From Akkermansiaceae bacterium (GTDB lineage: Bacteria; Verrucomicrobiota; Verrucomicrobiia; Verrucomicrobiales; Akkermansiaceae), in assembly GCA_903888515.1 (NCBI GenBank), contig CAISTY010000240.1:1-64000 (forward strand): a stretch of DNA of 64,000 nucleotides, read 5' to 3'. Of the stretch, positions 35,421 through 45,073 are shown in pieces. Position numbers and translations under genes: made by a program. The notes beneath the pieces were generated by a model. It did no database searches. It worked only from the letters and a program-made list of their open reading frames with translations, and was not told where the DNA came from. Positions within the stretch are counted from its first letter, which is position 1, and each line of letters begins with the position of its first letter.

Positions 35421-35441
35421 ATTTTCCCAACACGCCATCCC

Positions 35442-36503
35442 TTACTCGGCCAGCATGTCCTGGAAAACCTGGATGTTCGCGGCTGCGGACTTGCGCAGGG
35501 CGGCGCGGAATTCGGTGATCGCATGGCGGCGTTTGACGGCTTCGAGTGCGGCGAGGATTTCGGGTTGCGCCTGATCGAATGTCCGCGGCGCGGCGGATTT
35601 GCGGCCGGTCACTTCGACGAGATGCCAGCCGAGACGGGTGCGGACCAGAGTCGGCTGATGGATGGCCAGCGGAAAAACCGCAGCGGCGAAATCTGCGGGC
35701 AGACGCGCGCGCGTCATCCATCCGAGCGATCCACCATGGTCCTTGGTGGCGGAATCCTCACTGATTTCCTTGACGAGGGTGGCAAAATCCCGGCGCCCTT
35801 CTGTTAGATCAGCCAGGGCCGCCGCAAGTTTCGCCTTCGCCACGTCCGGCGGATGATCGAGCGTCGGGATGAAAATATGGCGGGCCTCGATGCGTTCGGG
35901 CCATGCGAGTTGCTGCTGGTTTTCCTCAAACCATTGCCGCGCTTCGTCATCGGTGATGCGGACGAGCGTGTCGATCTCGGATGCGACGTATTTTTCCTGC
36001 TGGATGCGGGCGGCGAGACGGTTGCGCAGATCCTGCATGCTGGCAATGCCTTGGGATTTCATCGCGCTTGCCATGGCATCTGCCGATTCAAAGCGTGTGC
36101 GGAACCGCTCCAGCCGCTCATGGATTTCCTCGTCGCTGACCTTGAGTGATGCGGCGATGTCCCCGGCTTTGACACGCAACAACTCGTGATCGATCAAGGC
36201 ATCGAGAGCGGATTCCAGCGCGGCTTTTCGATCTATCGGAGTGAGCGCCTCCATGGATTTCCCTTCGAACCAGAGGCTTTCGCGCACCGCTCGGTCGAGT
36301 TGGCTGCGGGTGATTTGGTAATCGAAAACGCGGGCGACGATGTCCTGGGACCGCGCATTGGCGTTGCCCCCCAGAGTGGTGGAAATGGTGTGATCGATCC
36401 CGCGTCGCAGCGGCCCCTTGAACACGCAAAGGTCACCGGTTAGATAAGCGATGACCGCCCCATAAATGACGAGACGCAGGGTGAATTTGCCGAGTGGGGA
36501 CAT
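35442..36503 (-). CDS. SurA/PrsA-type parvulin peptidyl-prolyl isomerase
   Basis: About 353 residues. An N-terminal membrane anchor (LRLVIYGAVIAYLTGDLCVF) is followed by a helical SurA-like chaperone domain ('AGDIAASLKVSDEEIHERLERFRTRF'). The parvulin rotamase domain comes next ('EARHIFIPTL...DFATLVKEISEDSATKDHGGSLGWMTRARLPADFAAAVFPL', about 205-300). It probably assists folding of exported proteins outside the inner membrane. The start is ATG 36503; the track's 36641 adds an unlikely leader. Confidence 0.86.
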   Translation of the reverse strand: MSPLGKFTLRLVIYGAVIAYLTGDLCVFKGPLRRGIDHTISTTLGGNANARSQDIVARVFDYQITRSQLDRAVRESLWFEGKSMEALTPIDRKAALESALDALIDHELLRVKAGDIAASLKVSDEEIHERLERFRTRFESADAMASAMKSQGIASMQDLRNRLAARIQQEKYVASEIDTLVRITDDEARQWFEENQQQLAWPERIEARHIFIPTLDHPPDVAKAKLAAALADLTEGRRDFATLVKEISEDSATKDHGGSLGWMTRARLPADFAAAVFPLAIHQPTLVRTRLGWHLVEVTGRKSAAPRTFDQAQPEILAALEAVKRRHAITEFRAALRKSAAANIQVFQDMLAE

Positions 36504-36713
36504 ATCAGGAGAGCCGGGCGACGTGAGTCGTTCGCCGCGTAACCGATTCAAGCCTTCAATGGAAGCCAAATGATTGCTGGATTTCCCGCAACCATCCATC
36601 ACCCCGATCTTGCAGCACACCTGGCATGTCCTTATGAACACGCTGGCATTTTCCCGCGAAATATCTTGGCGAAGCGGAGTGGATAGCTATTTTCGCGCTC
36701 GACGGATTGTCCC

Positions 36714-37970
36714 ATGATTCTGACCAAATCCCCCATTTCCCAGCATGATCCAGCCGGACCCGCTCCCTCGCAGTCCTCGATGCTGCGGTTTGCCCGTCGC
36801 TTCGGCCCTCATTTCCCCGCCATCCGGTCCGGTCACCGGCTCTTGCATCGGCGCGCACCCCAAGAACTCGTTCCCAGCAGTCCCTATTATCTGATTGATG
36901 AGAGGAAACTTTTGAAAAACCTGGAGATCATCCAACAGGTGCGCGAGCTCACAGGAGCGAAATCGGTTCTTGCCCTGAAGTGCTTTTCCACCTGGTCGGT
37001 GTTCGGGCTCATGCGCGATTATTTGGATGGGACGACCAGCAGTTCGCTCCTTGAGGCCCGGCTGGGCCATGAAAAATTCGGCAAGGAAGTGCATGCCTAC
37101 AGTGTCGGATTTTCACGCGCGGAGGTCAGGCAGGTTAGTGCCTTTGCGGATAAAGTGATTTTCAATTCCATATCCCAGTTGAAACGATATGGCCACGAGG
37201 CGCGTGGCGTCAAGCTGGGCCTGCGGGTTAATCCCGGGGTCAGTCATTCTCATTTCGATCTGGCAGATCCGGCCCGGCGGTTTTCGCGGCTCGGGGTGAC
37301 GGACCATGCCGCGCTGATGGAAGTGGCACCCCAGCTCAGCGGGGTGATGTTTCATTTCAACTGTGAAAACGACCAGTTCATGAGTTTCGCGGCAGCACTC
37401 GACGCGATTGGAAAATCTTACGGTCCCGTGCTAAAAAAAATGCAGTGGGTCAGCTTGGGCGGCGGGTTGTCTTTCACAAAAGACGGATATCCCCTGCGGC
37501 AGTTCTGCCGACGCCTGAAACAGTTCAGCAAGGAGTTTGACGTTCAACTGTATCTGGAACCCGGTGAGGCCGTCATTACGGGCTGTGCAGAACTCGTCGC
37601 AACCGTGCTGGATGTCGTGCATAACGAAATGGATATCGCGATTCTGGACATCTCGGTCGAGGCGCATATGCTGGATCATCTGATCTATCAAACCAGTCCC
37701 GAAATCAATGCGCCCGGGCCGGGCCGCCACCCCGTTCTGATTGCGGGCCGATCCTGCCTTGCGGGTGACGTGTTCGGAACCTACAAACTCAATCAACGGC
37801 TGCGTCCCGGCACGATCATCCGTCTGGCCGATGCCGCCGGCTACACCATGGTTAAGAAAAACTGGTTCAACGGCTTGCCCATGCCGTCTATTTGCGTGAG
37901 AAGGCTCAGCGGAAAGCTGGATATCGTTCGCCGCTTCAGCTACAGGGATTACGAGGAAAGTCTGTCATAA
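36714..37970 (+). CDS. nspC: Carboxynorspermidine decarboxylase
   Basis: A 418-residue alanine-racemase-fold PLP enzyme. It has the PLP lysine in 'SVLALKCFSTWSVF' (about 88), 'LEPGEAV' (about 281), and the C-terminal catalytic block 'AGRSCLAGDVFG' (about 344-355) with the 'NWFNGLPMPSI' ending typical of NspC. It decarboxylates carboxy(nor)spermidine to the polyamine. The N-terminus is about 30 residues longer than usual, and ATG 36780 is a possible alternative start. It is followed 13 bases later by the partner dehydrogenase, forming a two-gene operon. Confidence 0.92.
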   Translation: MILTKSPISQHDPAGPAPSQSSMLRFARRFGPHFPAIRSGHRLLHRRAPQELVPSSPYYLIDERKLLKNLEIIQQVRELTGAKSVLALKCFSTWSVFGLMRDYLDGTTSSSLLEARLGHEKFGKEVHAYSVGFSRAEVRQVSAFADKVIFNSISQLKRYGHEARGVKLGLRVNPGVSHSHFDLADPARRFSRLGVTDHAALMEVAPQLSGVMFHFNCENDQFMSFAAALDAIGKSYGPVLKKMQWVSLGGGLSFTKDGYPLRQFCRRLKQFSKEFDVQLYLEPGEAVITGCAELVATVLDVVHNEMDIAILDISVEAHMLDHLIYQTSPEINAPGPGRHPVLIAGRSCLAGDVFGTYKLNQRLRPGTIIRLADAAGYTMVKKNWFNGLPMPSICVRRLSGKLDIVRRFSYRDYEESLS

Positions 37971-37983
37971 CCAAGAATTACTC

Positions 37984-39366
37984 ATGAAACAGAATGTATT
38001 GATTATAGGTGCGGGCGGAGTCGCCCATGTGACGGCCCACAAAGCGGCCATGAACAACGACGTGCTCGGAGATATCTGCATTGCATCGCGAACCCGGTCA
38101 AAATGTGACGAGATTATCGAGAGTGTGAAACGGATGGGACACCTCAAGGATCCATCCAAAAAACTCTATTCCCGACAAATTGACGCCCTCGATATTCCCG
38201 CAACCATCAAGCTGATCAAGTCAACCAAATCCGGAATCGTGATCAATCTCGGCAATGCGTTCATCAACATGTCCGTTCTGGAGGCGTGCTTGGAGACCGG
38301 TGCGGCTTATCTGGATACTGCGATACATGAGGAGCCCGACAAGGTTTGCGAGGAGCCGCCGTGGTACGCCAATTACGAATGGAAGCGCAAAGAACGTTGC
38401 AAGGAAAATGGCCTGACCGCCATTCTGGGCGTGGGGTTTGATCCCGGCGTTGTAAATGCCTATTGCGCGTTGGCTCGGAAACGCTACTTCGACAAAATTG
38501 ATACCATTGACATCATGGACGTCAATGCCGGCAGCCATGGCAAGTATTTCGCCACCAACTTCGATCCGGAAATCAATTTCCGGGAATTCATCAAGGTGTG
38601 GACTTGGATTAACCGGCAATGGCGGGAATTCCCGACGCACTCCGTCAAGCGTGTCTATGATTTCCCGGTGGTGGGCCCTCGTCCTATTTACCTCAACGGG
38701 CATGATGAGTTGCATTCGCTGTCAAAAAACATGGACGCCAACAGCATCCGGTTCTGGATGGGTTTCGGCGACCACTATATCAATGTATTCACGGTGTTGC
38801 GCACCCTTGGATTCCTGTCTCATTTGCCGGTAACCCTCACCACAGGACAGGAAGTGGTGCCGCTGAAAGTCGTTAAAGCCCTGCTGCCTGATCCCAAAAC
38901 ACTGGCGCCAGGCTATACCGGCAAAACTTGCATCGGCAATTTCGTCAAGGGATGGAAGAATGGCAAACAGCGGGAAGTGCTTATCTATCAGGTTTCCGAT
39001 CACCACGAATGCTACCGGGAAATCGAATCGCAGGGGATCAGCTACACTGCGGGCGTTCCTCCGGTAGCGGCGGCGATGCTTGTGGCGAAGGGTATTTGGG
39101 ATTCGAAAACCATGGTGAACGTGGAGGAACTCGACCCCGAGCCCTTTATCGCCATCCTCGACAAGATAGGACTGCCCACGGTCGTCAAGGAGATCAAGCC
39201 CGGCAGCAAGTATTCGTTTGATGGAACGGTGCGTGATCTGCAGACCGAACTCGCCGAATCCACCGCTACAGTCACCGTTTCGGCCGCCAATCCCATGCTG
39301 GCACTGGCGTCACGGCCTGCGGCGAAATCGCCTGGCAAAGCGACCAGGCCCAAAAAGAAATCATGA
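37984..39366 (+). CDS. Carboxynorspermidine synthase (saccharopine-dehydrogenase family)
   Basis: A 460-residue NAD(P)-dependent enzyme. The Rossmann motif is 'VLIIGAGGVAHVTAHKAAMN' at the N-terminus, with 'ARTRSKCDEI' as the second-strand region ('CIASRTRSK'), and the family-typical 'AILGVGFDPGVVNAYC' (about 145-160). It condenses aspartate semialdehyde with a diamine such as putrescine and reduces the adduct to the carboxy-polyamine. It pairs with NspC immediately upstream. A Lys/Pro/Ala-rich tail of about 30 residues (PAAKSPGKATRPKKKS) looks like a disordered extension. Confidence 0.9.
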   Translation: MKQNVLIIGAGGVAHVTAHKAAMNNDVLGDICIASRTRSKCDEIIESVKRMGHLKDPSKKLYSRQIDALDIPATIKLIKSTKSGIVINLGNAFINMSVLEACLETGAAYLDTAIHEEPDKVCEEPPWYANYEWKRKERCKENGLTAILGVGFDPGVVNAYCALARKRYFDKIDTIDIMDVNAGSHGKYFATNFDPEINFREFIKVWTWINRQWREFPTHSVKRVYDFPVVGPRPIYLNGHDELHSLSKNMDANSIRFWMGFGDHYINVFTVLRTLGFLSHLPVTLTTGQEVVPLKVVKALLPDPKTLAPGYTGKTCIGNFVKGWKNGKQREVLIYQVSDHHECYREIESQGISYTAGVPPVAAAMLVAKGIWDSKTMVNVEELDPEPFIAILDKIGLPTVVKEIKPGSKYSFDGTVRDLQTELAESTATVTVSAANPMLALASRPAAKSPGKATRPKKKS

Positions 39367-39379
39367 AGGACGGCGGCGC

Positions 39380-40522
39380 CTACCGGTTGATATGCACGAT
39401 TTTGGCGGGGTGGAACCCGTTGAAACGCGTTGCGGAGGCCACACTGTAGGCACCGATGTTGCGGCTATACACGAGATCACCGCGTTTGAGATTGGTGGGG
39501 AGTTCCTCGGACATCGAGATGACATCAATGGCATCACAAGTCGGCCCGAAAACCGTACAGATCTCCGTGGGTCCCTTCTTGAATGCCTTCAGGTGATATT
39601 GACAATGGTCAAAGATGATACCCGAGAAGGTGTTGTAGACGCCGTCATCAATGTAATAACAAAGTTTGCCGTTGCGCACGGCCTTGCCGATCACCCGCGC
39701 AACCGCCGTCCCCGCCGTGGCCACCATGAACCGGCCGGGTTCTGCCAGGATTTGAATGTCCTTGGGAAAGAGCCGGTTCAGTTCGGCATTGATCTTGCGG
39801 GCTAGTTCGCTGAAGGGCTTGACGGTTTTGTCGTAAGGAACCGGGAACCCGCCGCCAATATCCAGCAGGTTCATTTTGGTATAACCGCGGCCCTTGGCTT
39901 CCTCGTAAATATTTGCCGCGAGATTGATGGCTTGCACGAAATTCTCAAAGTTGGTGGTTTGACTGCCGACGTGGAAACTAAGACCTTCCACGACCAAGCC
40001 GGCCTTGGCGGCGGCAAGAATGAGATCCACGGCTTCCCCGGATGCCGCACCACACTTTGACGAGAGTTCGCACATCGCCCCGGTATTGGGAACACTCAGC
40101 CGCAGGACGAGCCCGGAGTTGGGGGCATATTTCCTGATCTTCCCAATCTCTTCGAGGTTGTCATAGGTGACCAGTGCTTTGTATTGATCCAACTCGCGCA
40201 ATGCGTCGTTCTCCTTTACGGGATTGGCGTAGATGATTTTATCCCAGATCCAGTCCTGCCGTTGTTTGGAGGGCATGTGTTTGATCTGCTCATGCACAAT
40301 ATTGAATTCCGGCATGGAGGCGACGTCAAAACTCGCCCCCGCTTCAAAAAGGGTTTGCACGATGGCAGGATCGGGGTTGGCCTTGACCGCATAGTAGGCT
40401 TGGACCCGGGGCAGGTATTTTTTAAAGGCGGAATAGTTACGCCTGAGAACGTTGTGATCCACAACAAAGAGGGGGGTGCCATGAGTTTTCCCGAGTTGCT
40501 GAAGCACTTTCAATGTATCCAT
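39380..40522 (-). CDS. Type III ornithine/lysine decarboxylase
   Basis: A 380-residue alanine-racemase-fold PLP decarboxylase. The PLP lysine is in 'QAYYAVKANPDP' (about 45), 'LDIGGGFP' binds the phosphate, 'LAEPGRFMV' lies at about 260, and 'VFGPTCDAIDVI' (about 326) holds the catalytic Cys. This is the ornithine decarboxylase pattern; substrate preference for ornithine or lysine cannot be settled by eye. It would supply putrescine to the two enzymes encoded convergently 13 bases away. The start at ATG 40522 is preceded by AGGAAAG, a good ribosome-binding site; the track's 40834 is too long. Confidence 0.9.
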   Translation of the reverse strand: MDTLKVLQQLGKTHGTPLFVVDHNVLRRNYSAFKKYLPRVQAYYAVKANPDPAIVQTLFEAGASFDVASMPEFNIVHEQIKHMPSKQRQDWIWDKIIYANPVKENDALRELDQYKALVTYDNLEEIGKIRKYAPNSGLVLRLSVPNTGAMCELSSKCGAASGEAVDLILAAAKAGLVVEGLSFHVGSQTTNFENFVQAINLAANIYEEAKGRGYTKMNLLDIGGGFPVPYDKTVKPFSELARKINAELNRLFPKDIQILAEPGRFMVATAGTAVARVIGKAVRNGKLCYYIDDGVYNTFSGIIFDHCQYHLKAFKKGPTEICTVFGPTCDAIDVISMSEELPTNLKRGDLVYSRNIGAYSVASATRFNGFHPAKIVHINR

Positions 40523-40783
40523 GGTGATAACTTTCCTGTCGATTTTCAGTTGCAAAGACGCTTCAGCATTGCAGCTCCCCGCCAGGGAAACAAGAAACAA
40601 TTTCCAAACAGCATGGCGGGGCGCAGTCATCCCGTGCGCTCGTTTCCGGAGTTGCGGCTGCGGAGGCGCCGCATGACGGACATGACCCGGAATACCCGCA
40701 TGACCGCAGCCGCAGATCCTGCGGCAACTTTCCCGCCAAGGACACCCAATGGGTGCAAAACGATTGGAGTGAGTCCACTGGCC

Positions 40784-43438
40784 ATGATAGAAGACCGTCT
40801 GTGGGACAGTAGGACCGTTGTGAAAAGAATCCATTCGACACTCTGGCGAACGGCCCTGCTAGTGTTATTTTGCGTCACATCCGGGTCGGACTTCGCGGAG
40901 GGTGCCGACCCGCCACCAGCCAGCTTGCCCGCCTGGCCTTTTCAAATCGGCGCCGGTCAGCGGCCGGGAACGTACTGGTGGTGCCCCGGCAGCGCCTTCA
41001 CCAAGGATGACATCGATTACAATCTGCAACGCTTCCGGGATGGCGGTTTCGGCTTTGTTCACATGATCCCGATCTACGGCGCGCGCGGTGCCGAAGATCG
41101 CGACATCACTTACCTCTCGCCGCAGTGGATGGAGATGCTCAACCACACCGTACGCAAAGCACAGTCGCTCGGACTGTTTGTCGACATGACCACCGGCACC
41201 GGCTGGTGTTTCGGCGGGCCCAACCTGCCGACCGACGCCATCGACGCGAAGGCCCGCTATGATGCGAGGAGCAACACCGTGAACTTGGTGCCCGCAATGA
41301 AGGTCAAACGCCCCGCGCCAGGGGGGGAAGGCGCGATGATCAATCCCTTCTCGCCGCGTTCGATGGAACTCTATCTGGAACGCTTCTCGCAGGCCTTCGA
41401 CGCATCGAAGGCCGCCACACCGCGTGCGCAGTACCATGATTCTTTCGAGTATAAGGGCGATTGGAGCACCGAACTGCCAGACGAGTTCAAGGCCCGCCGC
41501 GGCTATGACCTGCGGGAACACCTTGCCGGATTGTTCGACAACAACGCCGCCGGCGATCGCGACCAACTGTCGCGCGTGAAGTGCGATTACCGCGAAACGC
41601 TGGCCGAACTGCATCTCAACTCGATCCAACAATGGACCGACTGGGCGCATCAGCGCAACATGGTGACGCGCAATCAGGCGCACGGCGCACCGGCTAATCT
41701 GCTGGACGTGTATGCCGCCTGCGACATCCCGGAGACCGAGATGTTCGGTGCGCCGGAGTTGCCTATCCCCGGTTTCCGCCGCGACCCGGCGATGTGCCGC
41801 GCCGCCGATTCCGACCCGCGTATCTGCATGCTGGCCTCGTCGGCCGCGCACGTCGCACACCCGCCGGGCCGTCAACTCGTCAGTTCCGAAAGCTGCACCT
41901 GGCTGCGCGAGCACTGGCACACAAGCCTGGCACAGATCAAGCTGCACTTGGACCTCTTTTTCCTAACCGGCGTGAACCAGATGCTCTTCCACGGTTCCTG
42001 CTACTCGCCGAAGGATGCGCCCTGGCCCGGGTGGTTCTTCTATGCCTCGACCAAGATGGACTGGCGCAATTCCATTTGGCGCGACGTGCGGTTTCTAACG
42101 GATTACGCCGCTCGCTGTCAGTCGGTTCTGCAGGCCGGGCAACCGGCGAACGACGTGTTGCTGTACTGGCCGATTCACGACCTGTGGATGAACCCTGACG
42201 GCATGACGATCCCGCTGACGGTTCACTACAATGGATGGATGGTCAAACAACCGATCGGCAGGGCGGCCGAAGCGCTGCTGGCACAGGGCTTCGCATTCGA
42301 TTTTATCTCGGACCGGATGGTCGAAAGCCTCAAGTTTGCAGACGGGAAATTGGCGGCACCCGGCGGGACGTATCGGGCGCTGGTCGTTCCCGCCTGCAAG
42401 CATATGCCCGAGGCGACGCTCAAACGGTTGGCCGACCTGCGTGCGCAGGGCGCGACGATCATTTTCGAAAAAGCCATGCCTGCGGATGTGCCCGGTCTGC
42501 CGGACTTGGAGAAACGCCGCGCTCAACTGGCGGTCGATCGCACGCGCCTGGAGAAGTCCGGCGCCATCGTGGCCGATGATGCAATCGCGGGTTTGACGAA
42601 GGCCGGGATTCCGCGTGAAACCATGGTCGATGCGGGCTTGCGATTTATCCGCCGCAGAACCAACAACTCACACTGGTACTTCATTGCAAATCACACGGCG
42701 AAGGCATTCGATGGCTGGCTGACGCCGGGCGTTCCGTTAGTCTCGGCGACACGCTTCGATCCGATGACCGGGACGTCAGGTCGCTTGGCATGCAAGGCGG
42801 CGGCGGAAATCACCCAGGTCTATCTGCAACTGGAGGCAGGCGAGACAGCCATCCTCTGCGCGGACACGAAAACCGTGCAGGGTCCCGCGTGGCCGTATAT
42901 GAATCCTTCTGGCGAACCGGTGGTATTGAGCGGCGAGTGGGCAGTCGAGTTCATTGACGGCGGACCCGTACTGCCCGCTCCATACAAGATGAAGGATTTG
43001 GTTTCATGGACGAGCGCACCCGATGTGAAGGCGCAGGCCTTTGCAGGCACGGCCCGCTACACACTGCGATTCCGCGCGCCGCAAGACACTGCCGACGACT
43101 GGCTGCTCGACTTGGGCGACGTGCGCGAGAGCGCGCGGGTGCGCTTGAACGGGAAGGACGTCGGCAGTCTGATTGCGATTCCCTTCAGGACAAGGGTCGG
43201 TGAGTTCCTGAAGACGGGCGGCAACACGCTGGAGATCGAAGTCACCAATTTATCCGCCAACCGGATCCGCGATCTGGAACTCCGCAAGGTGGATTGGAAA
43301 ATCATGAAGGACGCCAATATCGTCAACGTGAACTATCAGAAGTTGGAACCCGACACATGGCCGCTGGAGCCTTCAGGCTTGCTCGGGCCGGTGAAGCTGA
43401 TCCCGCAGATGCGATACATCCCCGGGACAGGCAGATGA
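40784..43438 (+). CDS. Secreted glycoside hydrolase, GH106-like (alpha-L-rhamnosidase type)
   Basis: About 884 residues with an N-terminal signal (LLVLFCVTSGSDFAEGA). The first half matches the GH106 pattern: 'YWWCPGSAFTKDDIDYNLQRFRDGGFGFVHMIPIYG', 'TGTGWCFGGPNLP', 'INPFSPRSMELYLERF' and 'HDSFEYKGDWS', where the acidic residues are expected at the active site. A C-terminal galactose-binding-like beta domain ('YTLRFRAPQDTADDWLLDLGDVRESARVRLNGKDVG') follows. It would release terminal rhamnose from plant or algal polysaccharides in the periplasm or outside. The track start at 40184 is rejected because it runs through the antisense decarboxylase gene. Confidence 0.82.
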   Translation: MIEDRLWDSRTVVKRIHSTLWRTALLVLFCVTSGSDFAEGADPPPASLPAWPFQIGAGQRPGTYWWCPGSAFTKDDIDYNLQRFRDGGFGFVHMIPIYGARGAEDRDITYLSPQWMEMLNHTVRKAQSLGLFVDMTTGTGWCFGGPNLPTDAIDAKARYDARSNTVNLVPAMKVKRPAPGGEGAMINPFSPRSMELYLERFSQAFDASKAATPRAQYHDSFEYKGDWSTELPDEFKARRGYDLREHLAGLFDNNAAGDRDQLSRVKCDYRETLAELHLNSIQQWTDWAHQRNMVTRNQAHGAPANLLDVYAACDIPETEMFGAPELPIPGFRRDPAMCRAADSDPRICMLASSAAHVAHPPGRQLVSSESCTWLREHWHTSLAQIKLHLDLFFLTGVNQMLFHGSCYSPKDAPWPGWFFYASTKMDWRNSIWRDVRFLTDYAARCQSVLQAGQPANDVLLYWPIHDLWMNPDGMTIPLTVHYNGWMVKQPIGRAAEALLAQGFAFDFISDRMVESLKFADGKLAAPGGTYRALVVPACKHMPEATLKRLADLRAQGATIIFEKAMPADVPGLPDLEKRRAQLAVDRTRLEKSGAIVADDAIAGLTKAGIPRETMVDAGLRFIRRRTNNSHWYFIANHTAKAFDGWLTPGVPLVSATRFDPMTGTSGRLACKAAAEITQVYLQLEAGETAILCADTKTVQGPAWPYMNPSGEPVVLSGEWAVEFIDGGPVLPAPYKMKDLVSWTSAPDVKAQAFAGTARYTLRFRAPQDTADDWLLDLGDVRESARVRLNGKDVGSLIAIPFRTRVGEFLKTGGNTLEIEVTNLSANRIRDLELRKVDWKIMKDANIVNVNYQKLEPDTWPLEPSGLLGPVKLIPQMRYIPGTGR

Positions 43439-43665
43439 GGACCTTTATCACCGGCCATACGCGTGTTCCTATCAGGACGTCATGTCCGGACCGCGGCAAC
43501 CACCACCCCGTGTTTCGCGCTCCCGGATCCGCATCCTGACTTTCCCAGGCACGCCAACCCCAAGGGCAAATTCGTGGCAATCGAAACATTTTTCCGGTTG
43601 CCGTGATAAAACATGCCTCCAAGTCAGTATTGTGAGTGAAACAAACCCCATCACCGGAAACCATC

Positions 43666-45045
43666 ATGCACACATCCCCATTGAACCATCCGTCAAGACG
43701 CACCTTTCTCAAACAATCCGCCGTGGCGCTCGGCGTGCCCTTTGCCGCACCCCAGATCCTTGCCAAGCCGGTGGCCGGGGCCAACGAGAAGATCAACTTC
43801 GCCTGGGTCGGCTTCGGCAATCAGGGCGGCGCGGACATGAATGCCTGTGCCAACGGCCACAACATGGTCGCGCTCTGCGACTGCGACCCGAGCATCCTGG
43901 ATCGTGGCAAACAGAAATACCCCGACGCGAAACTCTACACGGATTTCCGCAAGATGCTCCGCGAAATGGGTGACAAGATCGACGCCGTGGGCGTCGGCAC
44001 CCCGGATCACACCCACTTCGCCATCGCCTACATGGCGATGAACATGGGCAAGCATGTGTTCGTCGAGAAACCGCTGGTGCATTCGCTGTGGGAGGCGCGC
44101 ACCCTGCAACAGCTCGCCGTGAAGAAAAATCTCGTCACCCAGATGGGCAACCAAGGCCACGCGTTCGAAGGCGCGATCCTGATCAAGGAGTGGTACCAAG
44201 CCGGGCTGATCGGCGAGGTGAAGGAAGTCATTGCCTGGACCAATCGTCCGAAGTCGGGCTGGGGATTCAATGGCAACGTGATGACCGAGTTTCCAAAGGC
44301 AGAACCACCGCCGCAGGGCATGGACTGGGACCTGTGGCTGGGCCCGTGCCTCAAAAAACCCGGCTTCAGCCGTGCGTTCCATCCCACGACGTGGCGCCCG
44401 TGGTGGGACTTCGGCTGCGGTGGCCTCGGCGACATCGGCTGCCACACCATCGACACCCCCTACTGGGCGCTCGACCTCGGCGCGCCGGACAGCGTGGATG
44501 TGGAAATGCATGGCGAAGTCAATCCCATCCACACACCTAACGGATCTATCGTCACCTTCAATTTCCCCGCGCGGGGCAACAAGCCGCCAGTGCGGGTGAA
44601 ATGGTATGAGGGACCCAGCGTGCCGCAAGCGCCGGCAGGTTACGACGGCAACCCGCCAGGTGGTGAGGGTGGCTTGATCATGGTCGGCGAGAAAGGCGGG
44701 ATCTTCCACGGTGGCATGCGCCCGGGCAGCCCGGTGCTCTATCCCAAAGAAAAATGGGAAACCTACCGGACGAGCGGTGACAAGCAGGTTCCCAAGACGC
44801 TGCGGCGCCCCGGTGGGATCCACCGCGACTGGGTGGAGGCTATCAAGAATGGCACCAAGTCCTGCTCGGACTTCAGTTACTCCGGTCCGCTCACCGAGGC
44901 GATCCTGCTAGGTTCGCTGGCGATCCGCACCGGCAAGACGGTCAAGTGGGATGCGGCGAAAATGGAGATCATCGGCAACCCGGAAGCCACGAAACTGATC
45001 AACCCGGAAGCCCGCGAGGGCTGGCGTCCCAAGGATCTCGTATAA
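43666..45045 (+). CDS. Tat-exported Gfo/Idh/MocA family oxidoreductase
   Basis: A 459-residue protein with a twin-arginine signal (PSRRTFLKQSAVALGVPFAAP). The dinucleotide-binding 'FAWVGFGNQGGADMNACANG' (about 44-63) and the conserved 'GKHVFVEKPLVHS' (about 127-139, catalytic-type Lys) follow. The GFO_IDH_MocA C-terminal domain carries 'DFGCGGLGDIGCHTIDTPYWAL'. Members with Tat signals are abundant in Verrucomicrobiota and Planctomycetota. They are thought to oxidise or hydrolyse sugars in the periplasm, some acting as glycosidases by an oxidative mechanism. The substrate is unknown; the setting is glycan catabolism. Confidence 0.88.
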   Translation: MHTSPLNHPSRRTFLKQSAVALGVPFAAPQILAKPVAGANEKINFAWVGFGNQGGADMNACANGHNMVALCDCDPSILDRGKQKYPDAKLYTDFRKMLREMGDKIDAVGVGTPDHTHFAIAYMAMNMGKHVFVEKPLVHSLWEARTLQQLAVKKNLVTQMGNQGHAFEGAILIKEWYQAGLIGEVKEVIAWTNRPKSGWGFNGNVMTEFPKAEPPPQGMDWDLWLGPCLKKPGFSRAFHPTTWRPWWDFGCGGLGDIGCHTIDTPYWALDLGAPDSVDVEMHGEVNPIHTPNGSIVTFNFPARGNKPPVRVKWYEGPSVPQAPAGYDGNPPGGEGGLIMVGEKGGIFHGGMRPGSPVLYPKEKWETYRTSGDKQVPKTLRRPGGIHRDWVEAIKNGTKSCSDFSYSGPLTEAILLGSLAIRTGKTVKWDAAKMEIIGNPEATKLINPEAREGWRPKDLV

Positions 45046-45073
45046 TTCAAAAGCCGTACAACATAACAACCTC

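Noticed and set aside
34191-35438. 415-residue minus-strand ORF spanning acyP and the secreted protein
   Set aside because: It overlaps three better-supported genes (folP, the exported protein, acyP) and has no motif beyond shared folP sequence in another frame.
40184-40783. 600-base 5' extension of the GH106-like ORF
   Set aside because: It runs antisense through the type III decarboxylase gene, which has clear catalytic motifs. The signal peptide appears only after ATG 40784.
40865-41947. 360-residue minus-strand ORF
   Set aside because: It is antisense to the GH106-like gene, with no recognisable domain.
43693-44823. 376-residue minus-strand ORF
   Set aside because: It is antisense to the Tat-exported Gfo/Idh gene, with His/Ala/Arg-rich composition typical of shadows.
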